DNA of 64,000 bases from assembly GCF_009830285.1 (NCBI RefSeq), contig NZ_WUQX01000001.1:2418501-2482500 (forward strand). Reading direction: 5' to 3'. The notes beneath the pieces are model-generated. The model saw only the letters and a list, made by a program, of their open reading frames with translations, searched no databases and was not told where the DNA came from. The DNA comes from Sporofaciens musculi (lineage in GTDB: Bacteria; Bacillota; Clostridia; Lachnospirales; Lachnospiraceae). Shown here piece after piece: positions 9,611-18,754 of the stretch (position 1 is its first letter; every line of letters begins with the position of its first letter). Position numbers and translations under genes: made by a program.

Positions 9611-10195
9611 TCATTTTCCCATCATCTGCAATGGAATATCTTGACGAAATACAATCCCCTTCATCCCAAGTCTTACGGCAGCCTCCACATTCTCCGGTCG
9701 GTCGTCGTAAAATATTGCGTCTTTGGGACAGATGGAATAACGGTCCAGCAAAATTTTGTAAATCCTCTCATCTGGTTTGATGCACTTGACTTCATAGGAA
9801 AAGATCCCGCCGTCAAAGGTGTCAAGGAAGCTTAGCTTGTCCCTTGTTCTTTCATAAAGCTCTCTTGAATAGTTTGAAAGATAGTATAGCTTGTATCCAA
9901 GGCTCCGGAAATAGGCAATCCACTCCTCTGTGTAAGACAAAGGTACAATAGTGCCTTCAAATCCGCCGATTACCTTCCGAATCTCTTGTTCTAAATCCGG
10001 CGCATTCTCAATAAATAGCTTAAGCCATTCCTCCATGGAAATGCGTCCGATGTCGCCCTCAAGCCAGTCCTCGTTGTCAAAAACAGCATTTCCTATTCTT
10101 TCGTAAATTTCTTCCGGATACTGGAAGGTTCGCAGGTAACTTTTCCAGTCATAGCCTGCCAATACATTTCCCACGTCAAATATTACTGTATTCAT
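9611..10195 (-). CDS. HAD-IA family phosphatase, YihX-like
   Basis: 194-residue haloacid-dehalogenase-type phosphatase. Motif I is FDVGNVL, with Asn-Val after the nucleophilic Asp as in YihX-like sugar-phosphate phosphatases. LSNYS serves as motif II, KPDERIY supplies the Lys and FYDDRPEN is motif IV. The substrate is not predictable. It lies 12 bases after the YbaK gene and likely shares its transcript. Confidence 0.88.
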   Translation of the reverse strand: MNTVIFDVGNVLAGYDWKSYLRTFQYPEEIYERIGNAVFDNEDWLEGDIGRISMEEWLKLFIENAPDLEQEIRKVIGGFEGTIVPLSYTEEWIAYFRSLGYKLYYLSNYSRELYERTRDKLSFLDTFDGGIFSYEVKCIKPDERIYKILLDRYSICPKDAIFYDDRPENVEAAVRLGMKGIVFRQDIPLQMMGK

Positions 10196-10207
10196 AAGTA
10201 TTCCTTT

Positions 10208-10690
10208 CTAAATGTGGATTACATCTGCATATTGGGCGTTCGCAGCTCTCCTAAGGTCGTCTGGGCTTAACTTTAACTGCATTCCAAGTTTGCCGCCGCT
10301 TACATGGATATATTCAAGGCCGCAGGCCGCCTCATGGATTACGGTTGGGTACTGCTTCTTCATACCGATTGCCGTGCAGCCGCCCCGCACATAGCCTGTT
10401 ACTTGGGTCAGAGATTTTAAATGCAAAAGCTCTAAGGATTTTTCCCCCACCACCCTTGCGGCTTTCTTGAAATCAATCTCCTCCTCGATTGGGATGACGA
10501 ATACATAGTGCTGGCCTGATTTCCCTGTGGTTACCAGGGTCTTATAGACCAGGGCATGGTCATAGCCTAACTGGTCGGCAACCTGTATGCCGTCGGTAAA
10601 GTCTTCACACTCGTATTCCTCATATTCATAGGGAATCTTCTGGCGATCTAAGATTCGCATGGCATTGGTTTTGACTTCTTTTTTGCTCAT
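10208..10690 (-). CDS. ybaK: YbaK/EbsC-type aminoacyl-tRNA deacylase
   Basis: 160-residue trans-editing factor. YbaK proteins hydrolyse Cys-tRNA(Pro) formed by prolyl-tRNA synthetase. Family marks are YKTLV in the first half, the conserved KKAARVVGEKS strand-helix, GYVRGGCTAIGMKK and HVSGGKLGMQL. It is 18 bases after the DUF2344 gene. Confidence 0.9.
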   Translation of the reverse strand: MSKKEVKTNAMRILDRQKIPYEYEEYECEDFTDGIQVADQLGYDHALVYKTLVTTGKSGQHYVFVIPIEEEIDFKKAARVVGEKSLELLHLKSLTQVTGYVRGGCTAIGMKKQYPTVIHEAACGLEYIHVSGGKLGMQLKLSPDDLRRAANAQYADVIHI

Positions 10691-10708
10691 AACAATATAC
10701 TCCTATGT

Positions 10709-11431
10709 TTATGATAGCTTTAGTTCATCCAAAGGTACAAAAGCCCCTTTGGGCCCTCTCGCATACACGTCTATACGGTGGTAATGAAAAGGAACACTCT
10801 CTGGATTTTCGCCTATAAACTTCACAAAAGACTCCATTACAAGGTCTGGTTTGAGATTCTGCTCGCTTCCTGCCGCCAGAAACAGATGAATTCCTTCTTC
10901 TTTAAATTCCATCTGGTAGATCATGGGTTTTATGTCAACCTCCATCTCGCTACGCTTAGTTTTTTTTAGGACTACTATACTCTCCTGCCCCATAAACTCC
11001 TCAAGCTTTGTTTTCCAGGAGGATGGAAATGCTCTCGTAATATCTGCTGACTTGGCGGATTCCAAAAGCGTTACCCCATAGCGTGCGCCTGCAACAATGG
11101 TCATACCGCTGCTCTTTTTGTCGTCTGGGATTCTGACAAAGCTTATGACCTCCATACCCTCTACCATCACCTCATTCAGCCGTCTGACCGCTTCGGCAAG
11201 CTCAATGTCTTCTTTTAACTCAATATCCAGATATTCCCCGTCACTGGTGACTCCTACTCCCAAAGGCTGTGCAAAGGACATAATCATATGGGGGCTGTAA
11301 CCGCCCGTGAACGCAATGGGAATATCTGCCCGCCGCATGGCCTTCTGGAAGAACCGCATCACGTCCAGATGGCCAATAAACCGCATGACACCATATTTGC
11401 GAAACTTAATTCTTGCTTTCAACACAGACAC
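10709..11431 (-). CDS. DUF2344/TIGR03936 radical-SAM-associated protein
   Basis: 240-residue protein of the TIGR03936 family, always found with, or fused to, the TIGR03960 radical-SAM protein. The N-terminal KFRKYGVMRFIGHLDVMRFFQKA and GGYSPHM segments are typical. Its reaction is unknown; the family usually neighbours RNase E/G and rplU. The start overlaps the end of the radical-SAM gene by 26 bases. Confidence 0.92.
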   Translation of the reverse strand: MSVLKARIKFRKYGVMRFIGHLDVMRFFQKAMRRADIPIAFTGGYSPHMIMSFAQPLGVGVTSDGEYLDIELKEDIELAEAVRRLNEVMVEGMEVISFVRIPDDKKSSGMTIVAGARYGVTLLESAKSADITRAFPSSWKTKLEEFMGQESIVVLKKTKRSEMEVDIKPMIYQMEFKEEGIHLFLAAGSEQNLKPDLVMESFVKFIGENPESVPFHYHRIDVYARGPKGAFVPLDELKLS

Positions 11432-13271
11432 CTCCTTTATACTTCATGACTCCGCAGCCAGAGCATTTCACCCGACAGTTGGGCGTCACCTCGCCTTTTT
11501 TGGCATGCTGCCATTCCTGATATAGAAATTCCTTGGTTACGCCGATATCGATGAAATCCCAGGGGAAGATTTCGTCTGCGTCCCTCTCCCTGAGATTGTA
11601 GAAGCCAATCTCTATTCCAGTATTTTCAAAGGCCTTCATCCATTTCTCATTGTCAAAGTTTTCTGTCCAGGAATCATAGAGACATCCCAGGCGGTAGGCT
11701 TCCCTGATTACCTTAGAAAGCTTCCGGTCACCTCTGGCAAAAACGCCCTCTAACACCGTCACCTCTGCGTCGTGCCAGTGGTATTTCAGACTTTTACGGT
11801 TTAACTGCTCGTTAAATTCATGCTTCACAATGGCTGCTCTGGCGATATATTCGTCGTTGTTGTACATTCTCGCCCATTGGAAGGGCGTAAATGGCTTCGG
11901 GATAAAGAAGGAGGTACTGGTGGTAATCTGGCACTTTCCATTGCGCCTATCCTTGGGAAGCTCATAGTACCTTCTGGCAATCTTATCTGCAAGGCGGGGA
12001 ATCTCCTTCATGTCCTCCTTTGTCTCGGTGGGAAGCCCCAGCATGAAGTAAAGCTTCACCTTATTCCAGCCACCCTCGAAAGCCTGTCCTGCCCCATCTA
12101 GGATCATCTCCTCGGTCAGTCCTTTGTTTATGACATCCCGCATCCGCTGAGAGCCTGCTTCTGGAGCAAATGTAAGGCTGCTCTTTCTGATATCCTGTAC
12201 CTTGCCCATCACATCCAGGGAAAAGGCGTCGATTCTAAGGGATGGAAGGCTGATATTGATGCCGTTCCCTTTGAACTCCTCAATCAGAAATGTTACCAGC
12301 TCTTTTAGCTGGCTGTAATCGCTTGAGCTTAGAGAGCTTAAGGAAATCTCCTCATGACCAGTGTTCTTAAGCATCTGATAAGCATATTGCTTTAACATTT
12401 CCACATTCCTCTCCCGTGTGGGACGGTAAATCATTCCTGCCTGACAAAAGCGGCATCCCCTGATGCATCCTCTCTGAATCTCTAATACGACGCGGTCCTG
12501 GGTGATCTTAATAAAGGGAACTACAGGGGCCTTGGGGTAATAGGTATCCGTAAGATTTTTCACCATCTGTTTCTGGATGGTGGTTTTTGCGTGGGGATTT
12601 ACAGGCAAAAAGGAGGCGATGGTTCCGTCTTCTTTGTAGCTTACTTCATAGAACCCTGGTACGTAGATTCCTTTAAGCTTTGCCGCTTTTTCCAAAAACT
12701 CCTTCCTGGAGCCGCCATTTTTTCGGTTTTCTTTGTAGGCATCCAACAGTTGGTCATAAACCGTCTCTCCGTCTCCAATATAGAACAGGTCGAAGAATTC
12801 TGCCAGAGGCTCTGGATTATAGGTGCAGGGACCTCCGCCGATTACGATGGGGTCAGTCTCCCCGCGGTCACAGGCAGATAAGGGGATACCGCTTAAGTCC
12901 AGGATTTGGAGAATGTTAGTGTAGCACATCTCGTACTGAATAGTGATTCCAAGGAAATCAAATTCTTTTATAGGTTTCTGGGATTCCAGGGCAAATAAGG
13001 GGATGTGCTCCTCTCTCATAATCTTGTCAAGGTCTACCCAAGGGGAGTAGACACGCTGGCACCAGACGTCGTCCCGACGGTTGAACATGTCGTAGAGAAT
13101 CTGGATGCCTAAGTGGGACATACCGATTTCGTATACGTCGGGAAAACACATGGCGAAGCGGATGTCCACTTTTTCAGGGTCTTTCATGACGCTGTTTACT
13201 TCATTCCCGATGTAACGGGCAGGTTTTTCGATTTTAAGTAATATTTCATCATTTAAGGCTAGTTTTCTCAT
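11406..13271 (-). CDS. TIGR03960 B12-binding-like radical SAM protein
   Basis: 621-residue protein. The N-terminal B12-binding-like domain (about 40-190) is followed by a radical-SAM core whose cluster motif reads RGCIRGCRFCQAG near residue 270. The C-terminus carries CRVKCSGCG, a further cysteine cluster. The paired DUF2344 gene follows with overlap. The reaction is not established for the family; a link to RNA or ribosome modification has been suggested by genomic context only. Confidence 0.92.
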   Translation of the reverse strand: MRKLALNDEILLKIEKPARYIGNEVNSVMKDPEKVDIRFAMCFPDVYEIGMSHLGIQILYDMFNRRDDVWCQRVYSPWVDLDKIMREEHIPLFALESQKPIKEFDFLGITIQYEMCYTNILQILDLSGIPLSACDRGETDPIVIGGGPCTYNPEPLAEFFDLFYIGDGETVYDQLLDAYKENRKNGGSRKEFLEKAAKLKGIYVPGFYEVSYKEDGTIASFLPVNPHAKTTIQKQMVKNLTDTYYPKAPVVPFIKITQDRVVLEIQRGCIRGCRFCQAGMIYRPTRERNVEMLKQYAYQMLKNTGHEEISLSSLSSSDYSQLKELVTFLIEEFKGNGINISLPSLRIDAFSLDVMGKVQDIRKSSLTFAPEAGSQRMRDVINKGLTEEMILDGAGQAFEGGWNKVKLYFMLGLPTETKEDMKEIPRLADKIARRYYELPKDRRNGKCQITTSTSFFIPKPFTPFQWARMYNNDEYIARAAIVKHEFNEQLNRKSLKYHWHDAEVTVLEGVFARGDRKLSKVIREAYRLGCLYDSWTENFDNEKWMKAFENTGIEIGFYNLRERDADEIFPWDFIDIGVTKEFLYQEWQHAKKGEVTPNCRVKCSGCGVMKYKGGVCVESKN

Positions 13272-13297
13272 AGGTTTCCTTTCAGTTTATATTTTCA

Positions 13298-15010
13298 TTA
13301 TTTTTCTGCGAGCATAACCCTGCACCGCTTTTTATAACATGCAATCCCATATTTGAGGATATTCTCTACCCCGTCGTCTTTAAGGTCATCTTCATATCTG
13401 GTATACTCGATCTGCTTTAATGCTTCTTTGCAAGCAGCGTCCAAATCTCCGTCGTGTGCATATTTCACTTCTATGATGATCCCCATATCTCCGGTATCCG
13501 GTTCCGCAAGGATATCGGCATAGCCTTCGCCCATTTCCCTGTTGGAAGAAATTCCCCATCGGTTCTTCACACCTAAAATTCCAAGCAGAACGCCATGGTA
13601 AAAGTTTTCTTTCATGTTTGTTCTTACAGCTGTATCCCGGATACTGATAGTTCTTCTTAAATATTCCGTGAATATTTTCTCTACATTTTCCACATCCTTA
13701 TTTCGCAGGGCATCACAGAAACGGTTCAGCGTATCGCCGTCTTCCTGGACATTCTCTTTAAAAAACTCCATGATCTGCGTCACATAAATATCCCGGATCT
13801 CCAGATTGGGAATTGCCAACTTCATCTGCCTTCCCTCTGCTTTCCCCCGCTGGGTCAGATAGCCAGTGGTAAAGAGCAGGCTCCAGATATTGTCTATCGT
13901 CTGGTAAACCTCTGGATATGTTAGCTCCTGATGAATCTCCTTTGTAATAACCTCACCTGCTACCAGGCTTTCAATCTCCCGTTTAGTCGTATAATTGGCT
14001 GATTCCTGAATAAACCGCTTTACTGCGTCATTGCTGCTGGTATTGATCCAGTAATTCTCCGGCTGTGCTTCTTCATCATCCAATAATGAATCACAATAAT
14101 TTAATACATCCCATGGACAATATACATCTACATTGCCGAAATGGTATCCATTATACCACTTCTTTGCCACATCATAGCTATTCGGATATCCATAATACCC
14201 TAATAGCGTCTTTACTTCCGTATCCGTAAATCCAAAATACTCATCAAACCGTACATCTGTAACAGAACGTATCTTCAAATTATTTAGCCCGGTAAAAATA
14301 CTCTCCTTTGAAATCCGAAGACAGCCCGTCAATACTGCAAGTTTCAGACTGGCGTTTGTTTTGAGTGCCTCTCCCAGAAGGCTTCGGATCAGGGAGATCA
14401 TCTGATCGTAGTATCCGTTGGCATGGGCTTTTGCCAACGGAACATCATATTCATCAATCAACAGGATAACTTTTGTATTATGATGCTTTTCCAACATTTC
14501 TGACAATATTCTCAGGCTGTCACAAAATGTAGATTCGTCCATATTGCTGTTCAAAAGGCTCTGATATTCCAGTTTATCACTCTCACTTAACGCATCACTC
14601 TCCAAAAGATACTGCGCTTTTGATGCTGCCCGCCTCACAGACCGGGCTCCCATCCGAAATGCCCTTTCAAAATTAAGCGCATCCATCCCTTTAAGGGAAA
14701 TGGATACAACCGGATATTTACCCATATATTCTTCACAAAGCGAAGTCTCTTTTGAAATTTCCAGTCCATCAAAAATACTCTTATCTCCATCCAATGAGAA
14801 AAAGTGTTCTAGCATGCTCATATTCAACGATTTCCCAAATCTTCTGGGACGAGTGAATAGATTCACCGCTCCCCAGTTATGAAGTAATTCCACAATAAGC
14901 CCTGTTTTATCTATATAGTAAAAATCTTCTTTCCTGATTTCTTCAAAATTTTCAATCCCAATCGGAAGCTTTTTCTTTCGCATTTCCATCTCTTTCCACG
15001 CTCCTTCCAT
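13298..15010 (-). CDS. AAA-ATPase_like / PD-(D/E)XK nuclease family protein
   Basis: 570-residue protein common in many copies in gut anaerobes. The AAA-like NTPase domain (about 12-230) has RPRRFGKS as its P-loop and VILLIDEYD as Walker B. The C-terminal PDDEXK_9 domain has GYADILAE...IIEVKY, with the D and ExK catalytic residues intact. Three Met codons are possible starts: 15010, 14989 and 14983; the last is best placed behind AAAGAG. It has its own candidate promoter. Function is unknown. Confidence 0.88.
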   Translation of the reverse strand: MEGAWKEMEMRKKKLPIGIENFEEIRKEDFYYIDKTGLIVELLHNWGAVNLFTRPRRFGKSLNMSMLEHFFSLDGDKSIFDGLEISKETSLCEEYMGKYPVVSISLKGMDALNFERAFRMGARSVRRAASKAQYLLESDALSESDKLEYQSLLNSNMDESTFCDSLRILSEMLEKHHNTKVILLIDEYDVPLAKAHANGYYDQMISLIRSLLGEALKTNASLKLAVLTGCLRISKESIFTGLNNLKIRSVTDVRFDEYFGFTDTEVKTLLGYYGYPNSYDVAKKWYNGYHFGNVDVYCPWDVLNYCDSLLDDEEAQPENYWINTSSNDAVKRFIQESANYTTKREIESLVAGEVITKEIHQELTYPEVYQTIDNIWSLLFTTGYLTQRGKAEGRQMKLAIPNLEIRDIYVTQIMEFFKENVQEDGDTLNRFCDALRNKDVENVEKIFTEYLRRTISIRDTAVRTNMKENFYHGVLLGILGVKNRWGISSNREMGEGYADILAEPDTGDMGIIIEVKYAHDGDLDAACKEALKQIEYTRYEDDLKDDGVENILKYGIACYKKRCRVMLAEK

Positions 15011-15047
15011 TCTTTTCGGATATGTATTTCTCTTTAGGTCTGTTTCT

Positions 15048-15076
15048 ATTATATATTACATTTGGCAAATCAGCAA
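15048..15076 (-). promoter_or_regulatory. Promoter of the AAA/PD-(D/E)XK gene
   Basis: Minus strand: TTGCTG (15076-15071), a 17-base spacer, TATAAT (15053-15048). The -10 is perfect and the -35 weak. Confidence 0.5.
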
Positions 15077-15105
15077 AACATTTATTTGATATTTCACAGA
15101 ACACA

Positions 15106-15141
15106 GGAAAAAACAGCACCTAAGCCATTTGGCCTAGATGC
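15106..15141 (-). terminator. Terminator of the dlt-like operon
   Basis: Minus strand: 11-pair stem (15141-15131 with 15126-15116, including G-U pairs), a 4-base loop, then a T-rich tail. It lies just after the lipoprotein gene and marks the end of the seven-gene unit. Confidence 0.85.
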
Positions 15142-15164
15142 TGCAAAACTTAAACATATTGTTT

Positions 15165-15680
15165 TTATTCTTCCACTACCGCGCTAATCTCAACAGAAGA
15201 AACACTGTCGCCATTAAGGCCAATGGTCAGCTCTGTATCTCCGCTTTCATAGACCAGCTTTGACGCGGATTCCTCTGATGCGTCCCCGTAGGCTTCTGTC
15301 ACCGCATCCTTTGTACTTCCAATGCTGATGCCCTTGTCTGTGGAAACCGTGTCATCCATGAATACAACGGACAATACATAGTCCTTATCGCCCTCTGGAT
15401 AGGTGTTAAGCTTAAACCCAGGATAAGTATAAACCTTGTCAAGCCCCTCAAAAGCACAGCTTTCAGACTCGAAATATTCGTCCGCGTCTCCAAGGGCTTC
15501 TACAACCTTTGAGGCGTCTTTTCCCATCTCAATCTTTGTGGAGCCGCTGGTGAAGGAATATCCTCCGCCAGACGAGCTTCCTCCTGATGAAGCCCCTTTG
15601 TCATCAGAACCGCCGCAGGCGGTCAGGCCAAGCGCCATCACTAAAGCTGCCATTGTCATAATTCTCTTTCTGTTTTTCAT
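15165..15680 (-). CDS. Lipoprotein, last gene of the dlt-like operon
   Basis: 171 residues from the ATG at 15680, which follows GGAGG; upstream in-frame Met codons lack a ribosome binding site. The signal peptide ends in the lipobox LTAC, with lipidated C22, followed by a Gly/Ser-rich linker. The mature part has two related segments (GKDASKVVEALGDADE and GSTKDAVTEAYGDASE) reminiscent of small BamE/SmpA-like folds; that likeness is only suggestive. It lies 34 bases after the SGNH gene and before the terminator, so it belongs to the operon and is probably anchored outside the membrane. I do not recognise a specific function. Confidence 0.82.
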   Translation of the reverse strand: MKNRKRIMTMAALVMALGLTACGGSDDKGASSGGSSSGGGYSFTSGSTKIEMGKDASKVVEALGDADEYFESESCAFEGLDKVYTYPGFKLNTYPEGDKDYVLSVVFMDDTVSTDKGISIGSTKDAVTEAYGDASEESASKLVYESGDTELTIGLNGDSVSSVEISAVVEE

Positions 15681-15714
15681 TACTTTTCCTCCATAAAAAT
15701 ATATTTTTAGTATA

Positions 15715-16782
15715 TCAAAAACTTCTGATTTCACCGTATTCTGCAAGCTCCTGACGTTGAGCAGCTTCCATTTCCTCATAAAAACGAATCTTTTTCGCAT
15801 AGGCGCTCTGGTAATCTGGGTCATATCTGTAATCTATCAGTTCATAATTTTCTTTCAGATATTTGCCAAAATAGCTGGAAAGCTTCTCTGCGCCGGCAAG
15901 ATTCATGTGAAGTCCCGCATCATAGGTGTCTGTGTTGTAATCAATCCCTACAGTCTTTGCCAGCTTCTCATAGTTAAAGTAATTCAGCCCATGTTGTTCT
16001 GCATATGCAACAATCTGTTCATCCCATTCGTCATACCAATGGGGAAACAGGCTAGGAGATTTGACCAGAACCAGTGCGATTCCCTTATCCTCACACAGTT
16101 TGCGCATCTTATCCAAATACCCCATGGCATAGCTGCCCAAGGTGTAGTCCGCCAATATATCCGGTTCAGGGAATCCTTCAGCCGGCCGTACGTCCACCCG
16201 CATATAATAACCGTTGTGGGAAATCTTATCCTTGCAAAACAGATACCGAAAATCCTCCGCCGACAGTTCAGACCAACGGGAATGATATCTTAGGATTGGA
16301 AATATGTAATCCAGCATGTTCTCACGGTCTGTCATGGATGCTTCGATGGCATCAAGCTTCGTCTTAGATAATTTCATTCCATCAATGGTCATACGGTTAT
16401 AGGCCTCACTCTGAGGCTCGTCATATTTTAAAGCCAGTACGTTGAATACAACCACTTTTGGGGTTTCATAGCGGAGGGTATCCTCCAGCATATAGTAAGA
16501 CTGCCACGCCAACTGCTGAGCAGAGCCTCGAATATAACTGCTGATTCCATACTCTTGATACAAGGTGATGGGAGAAAAATTCTCGTACACCTCACAGTCA
16601 CCCACAAAGAGCACTTGATGGTCTGTGGTTTCTTCATAATACTCGGCTGTCAATGCGCCTTCTACGATGTCTGACATATATTTGGGCATCAAAAGCCTTT
16701 GCAGGAAGAATAACGTAATGAATAAGGCTGCAAGAAATAAGGCAATCTTGGGAAACCATATTTGGAAATGTTTGGTTTTCAT
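15715..16782 (-). CDS. DltD-like membrane-anchored SGNH-fold protein
   Basis: 355 residues. One N-terminal membrane segment (about 11-31) leaves an extracellular SGNH-hydrolase-like domain. Block I reads VLFVGDCEVY, so Cys63 stands where SGNH enzymes have the nucleophilic Ser. N114 (VVFNV) fits block III, and D288/H292 (DAGLH) fit the Asp-His pair. Sitting directly behind an MBOAT acyltransferase it plays the DltD position, completing or editing transfer of the activated group outside the cell. GGAGG is present before the start. The exact reaction is inferred from context. Confidence 0.8.
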   Translation of the reverse strand: MKTKHFQIWFPKIALFLAALFITLFFLQRLLMPKYMSDIVEGALTAEYYEETTDHQVLFVGDCEVYENFSPITLYQEYGISSYIRGSAQQLAWQSYYMLEDTLRYETPKVVVFNVLALKYDEPQSEAYNRMTIDGMKLSKTKLDAIEASMTDRENMLDYIFPILRYHSRWSELSAEDFRYLFCKDKISHNGYYMRVDVRPAEGFPEPDILADYTLGSYAMGYLDKMRKLCEDKGIALVLVKSPSLFPHWYDEWDEQIVAYAEQHGLNYFNYEKLAKTVGIDYNTDTYDAGLHMNLAGAEKLSSYFGKYLKENYELIDYRYDPDYQSAYAKKIRFYEEMEAAQRQELAEYGEIRSF

Positions 16783-16839
16783 TTGGCTTTCCTCCTAATT
16801 ACAATGAGAGCCCCCTCGCCTTTGGCTCGGCGGCAGGTC

Positions 16840-16883
16840 GTCAGAAAGCATGAAAAAAATGCTTTGCATTTTGGCTTTCTGAC
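16840..16883. repeat. Inverted repeat between the MBOAT and SGNH genes
   Basis: Perfect 10-base arms, GTCAGAAAGC at 16840-16849 and GCTTTCTGAC at 16874-16883, with a smaller nested stem inside. It starts right after the MBOAT stop codon. There is no T-run after it on the coding strand, so it may stabilise or process the mRNA rather than terminate it. Confidence 0.65.
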
Positions 16884-18479
16884 TCAAAATTGATTATAGA
16901 TAAATTGGCTTTGGTCGAAGCCGATTCCGTAGGCGCCGAATATGATGACTGCCAGTACCATTACAAAAAATACAGCATATCGGCAGATTTCGGGGGCTGC
17001 AAATATCAAGTCCCGCACACTTCCCTTTCTCTCCTGTATCAGACTGACTGTAACAATCAAAATCAGACAGATGAACAGCAAAAGATAATCCGCCACAGTA
17101 AGCCCAAGGCCCAGAAATGCTTCCGCATTCAAATCCTGTAACCGGAAATGGGTGAACATATTTCCAAACATACGGAATGTAAGGGGTACGTCGCGATAAC
17201 AATCGAACATTCGCAGACTGCTCATCAAAAAAATTGTCCGCAGAATCTCAAAAGCGCCATACCACTTTTTCTCTTTTACATTGAATTTACCATGAAATTT
17301 CATATAAAGAGGCTCTAACTCCTGGGATACCATAATCACCACAAAGTTCATCAATCCCCAGACAATAAAATTCCAACTTGCTCCATGCCAGATTCCTGTC
17401 GTAAACCATACAGCAAAGGAAGATAGATACACAGGTACCCGTTTTCCAATTACGTCGCCAAACTTTGCCCTGGAAAATTTGGAAATCTTAAGCATCGGTT
17501 TACACACGGAAATAGGATAGAAAATATAATCCGTGAACCAGGTTCCCATGGTAATATGCCATCTCTTCCAGTACTCCTTAATATTTTTAGAAAGGTAGGG
17601 ACGTTGGAAGTTCTCTGTCACAGTAATTCCCAGAGTCTCGGCTATACCAATCGTGATGTCAATACCTCCCGTAAAGTCAGCATACAACTCTAGGGCATAA
17701 AACATCATGCCCACAAACACAAATCCCCCCTGGTAGGTATCCGGATTCTGGATAATCTCATTCACGGCAGTCAAAATGCGGTCTGCAACTACTGCCTTCT
17801 TAAAAAATCCCCACAGAATTCGGTAAAGTCCATAGGATATGGTCTTTGTGTCAAAATCATGCCGCTCATAGAGAGAGTTGGAAAGGTCGTTGTATCTGCT
17901 GATTGGCCCCTGTACCAACTGCGGGAAGAAGGACACAAACAAGGCAAGTTTAAACAGGTTCTTCTGTGCAGGGCACGTGCCACGGTATACGTCAATAATA
18001 TAGCCCATGGTCTGGAAGGTATAAAAAGAAATTCCCATAGGCAGAACCAGGTCAATGAACGAAATCTGACCGCCATTTCCAAGAGCATGCAAGATTCCAT
18101 TAAAATTGGCAATCATAAAATTCGTATACTTTAATACTGCCAAAATCCCCAGGTTAAAGAACAGACAAAGCAACAGCCATCTCCACTGTTTTTTCTTTAC
18201 AGAGGCTTTATACGCCTTCTTTTCCTCCCTGCTAAGGGTTTCTTTGTGGGATTTTATGTAAGCGTCCTGGGTTTCCTTCAACGCGTCAAGCCTTAGGCTT
18301 ACCACATAAGTGGAAACTGTGGTAACGCCTATAAAAATTAAATAGGAGGGACTTGCAATATAGTAAAACGTATAGCTTGCAGCAAGCAAAAAAGGCCATT
18401 GACACCTTTTAGGAATCAGGTAGTACAGCAAAAATACGACTGTAATAAATCCAATAAAACTGTAAGATGTAAACAGCAT
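16884..18479 (-). CDS. DltB-like MBOAT acyltransferase
   Basis: 531-residue polytopic protein of the membrane-bound O-acyltransferase family, with about ten or more hydrophobic segments. The two conserved histidines are H308 (WKRWHITMGTW) and H365 (TTGIWHGASWN). In Dlt systems the MBOAT takes the amino-acyl group from the carrier protein at the inner face and passes it across the membrane. The start is eight bases after the carrier-protein stop, with only a weak ribosome binding site, suggesting translational coupling. The closest relatives by look are DltB/AlgI. Confidence 0.93.
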   Translation of the reverse strand: MLFTSYSFIGFITVVFLLYYLIPKRCQWPFLLAASYTFYYIASPSYLIFIGVTTVSTYVVSLRLDALKETQDAYIKSHKETLSREEKKAYKASVKKKQWRWLLLCLFFNLGILAVLKYTNFMIANFNGILHALGNGGQISFIDLVLPMGISFYTFQTMGYIIDVYRGTCPAQKNLFKLALFVSFFPQLVQGPISRYNDLSNSLYERHDFDTKTISYGLYRILWGFFKKAVVADRILTAVNEIIQNPDTYQGGFVFVGMMFYALELYADFTGGIDITIGIAETLGITVTENFQRPYLSKNIKEYWKRWHITMGTWFTDYIFYPISVCKPMLKISKFSRAKFGDVIGKRVPVYLSSFAVWFTTGIWHGASWNFIVWGLMNFVVIMVSQELEPLYMKFHGKFNVKEKKWYGAFEILRTIFLMSSLRMFDCYRDVPLTFRMFGNMFTHFRLQDLNAEAFLGLGLTVADYLLLFICLILIVTVSLIQERKGSVRDLIFAAPEICRYAVFFVMVLAVIIFGAYGIGFDQSQFIYNQF

Positions 18480-18487
18480 GGCAGCTT

Positions 18488-18715
18488 CTACTCGTCTTCC
18501 AGACGAAGAATCAGCTCATACAATGCCTCTGCTGAATTAAAATTGTCAGGTATAATCTCCTCTGCTGGGATGACCACGTCATACTCATCATTGATTTCAG
18601 AAATAATGGTAACAATGTCGAAGGAATCGATGATTCTGTCGTCTACCAGCGTTTTGCAGGATTTAAAGTCTACCTCAGGGTGCAGATTTGTCAAGATTTC
18701 TAATAAAGCTTCCAT
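18488..18715 (-). CDS. DltC-like carrier protein
   Basis: 75-residue acyl/peptidyl carrier protein. The phosphopantetheine attachment Ser is S31 in DRIIDSFDIV, the DSF context of DltC-type carriers. It is strongly acidic, as usual. It is located between the adenylating enzyme and the MBOAT gene, so it should carry the amino acid as a thioester from one to the other. AAGGAG precedes the ATG at good spacing. It must be activated by a phosphopantetheinyl transferase, none of which is in this window. Confidence 0.94.
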   Translation of the reverse strand: MEALLEILTNLHPEVDFKSCKTLVDDRIIDSFDIVTIISEINDEYDVVIPAEEIIPDNFNSAEALYELILRLEDE

Positions 18716-18754
18716 ATAGGTTTTCTCCTTACTTTTTTATTTTTAAAATAAAGC

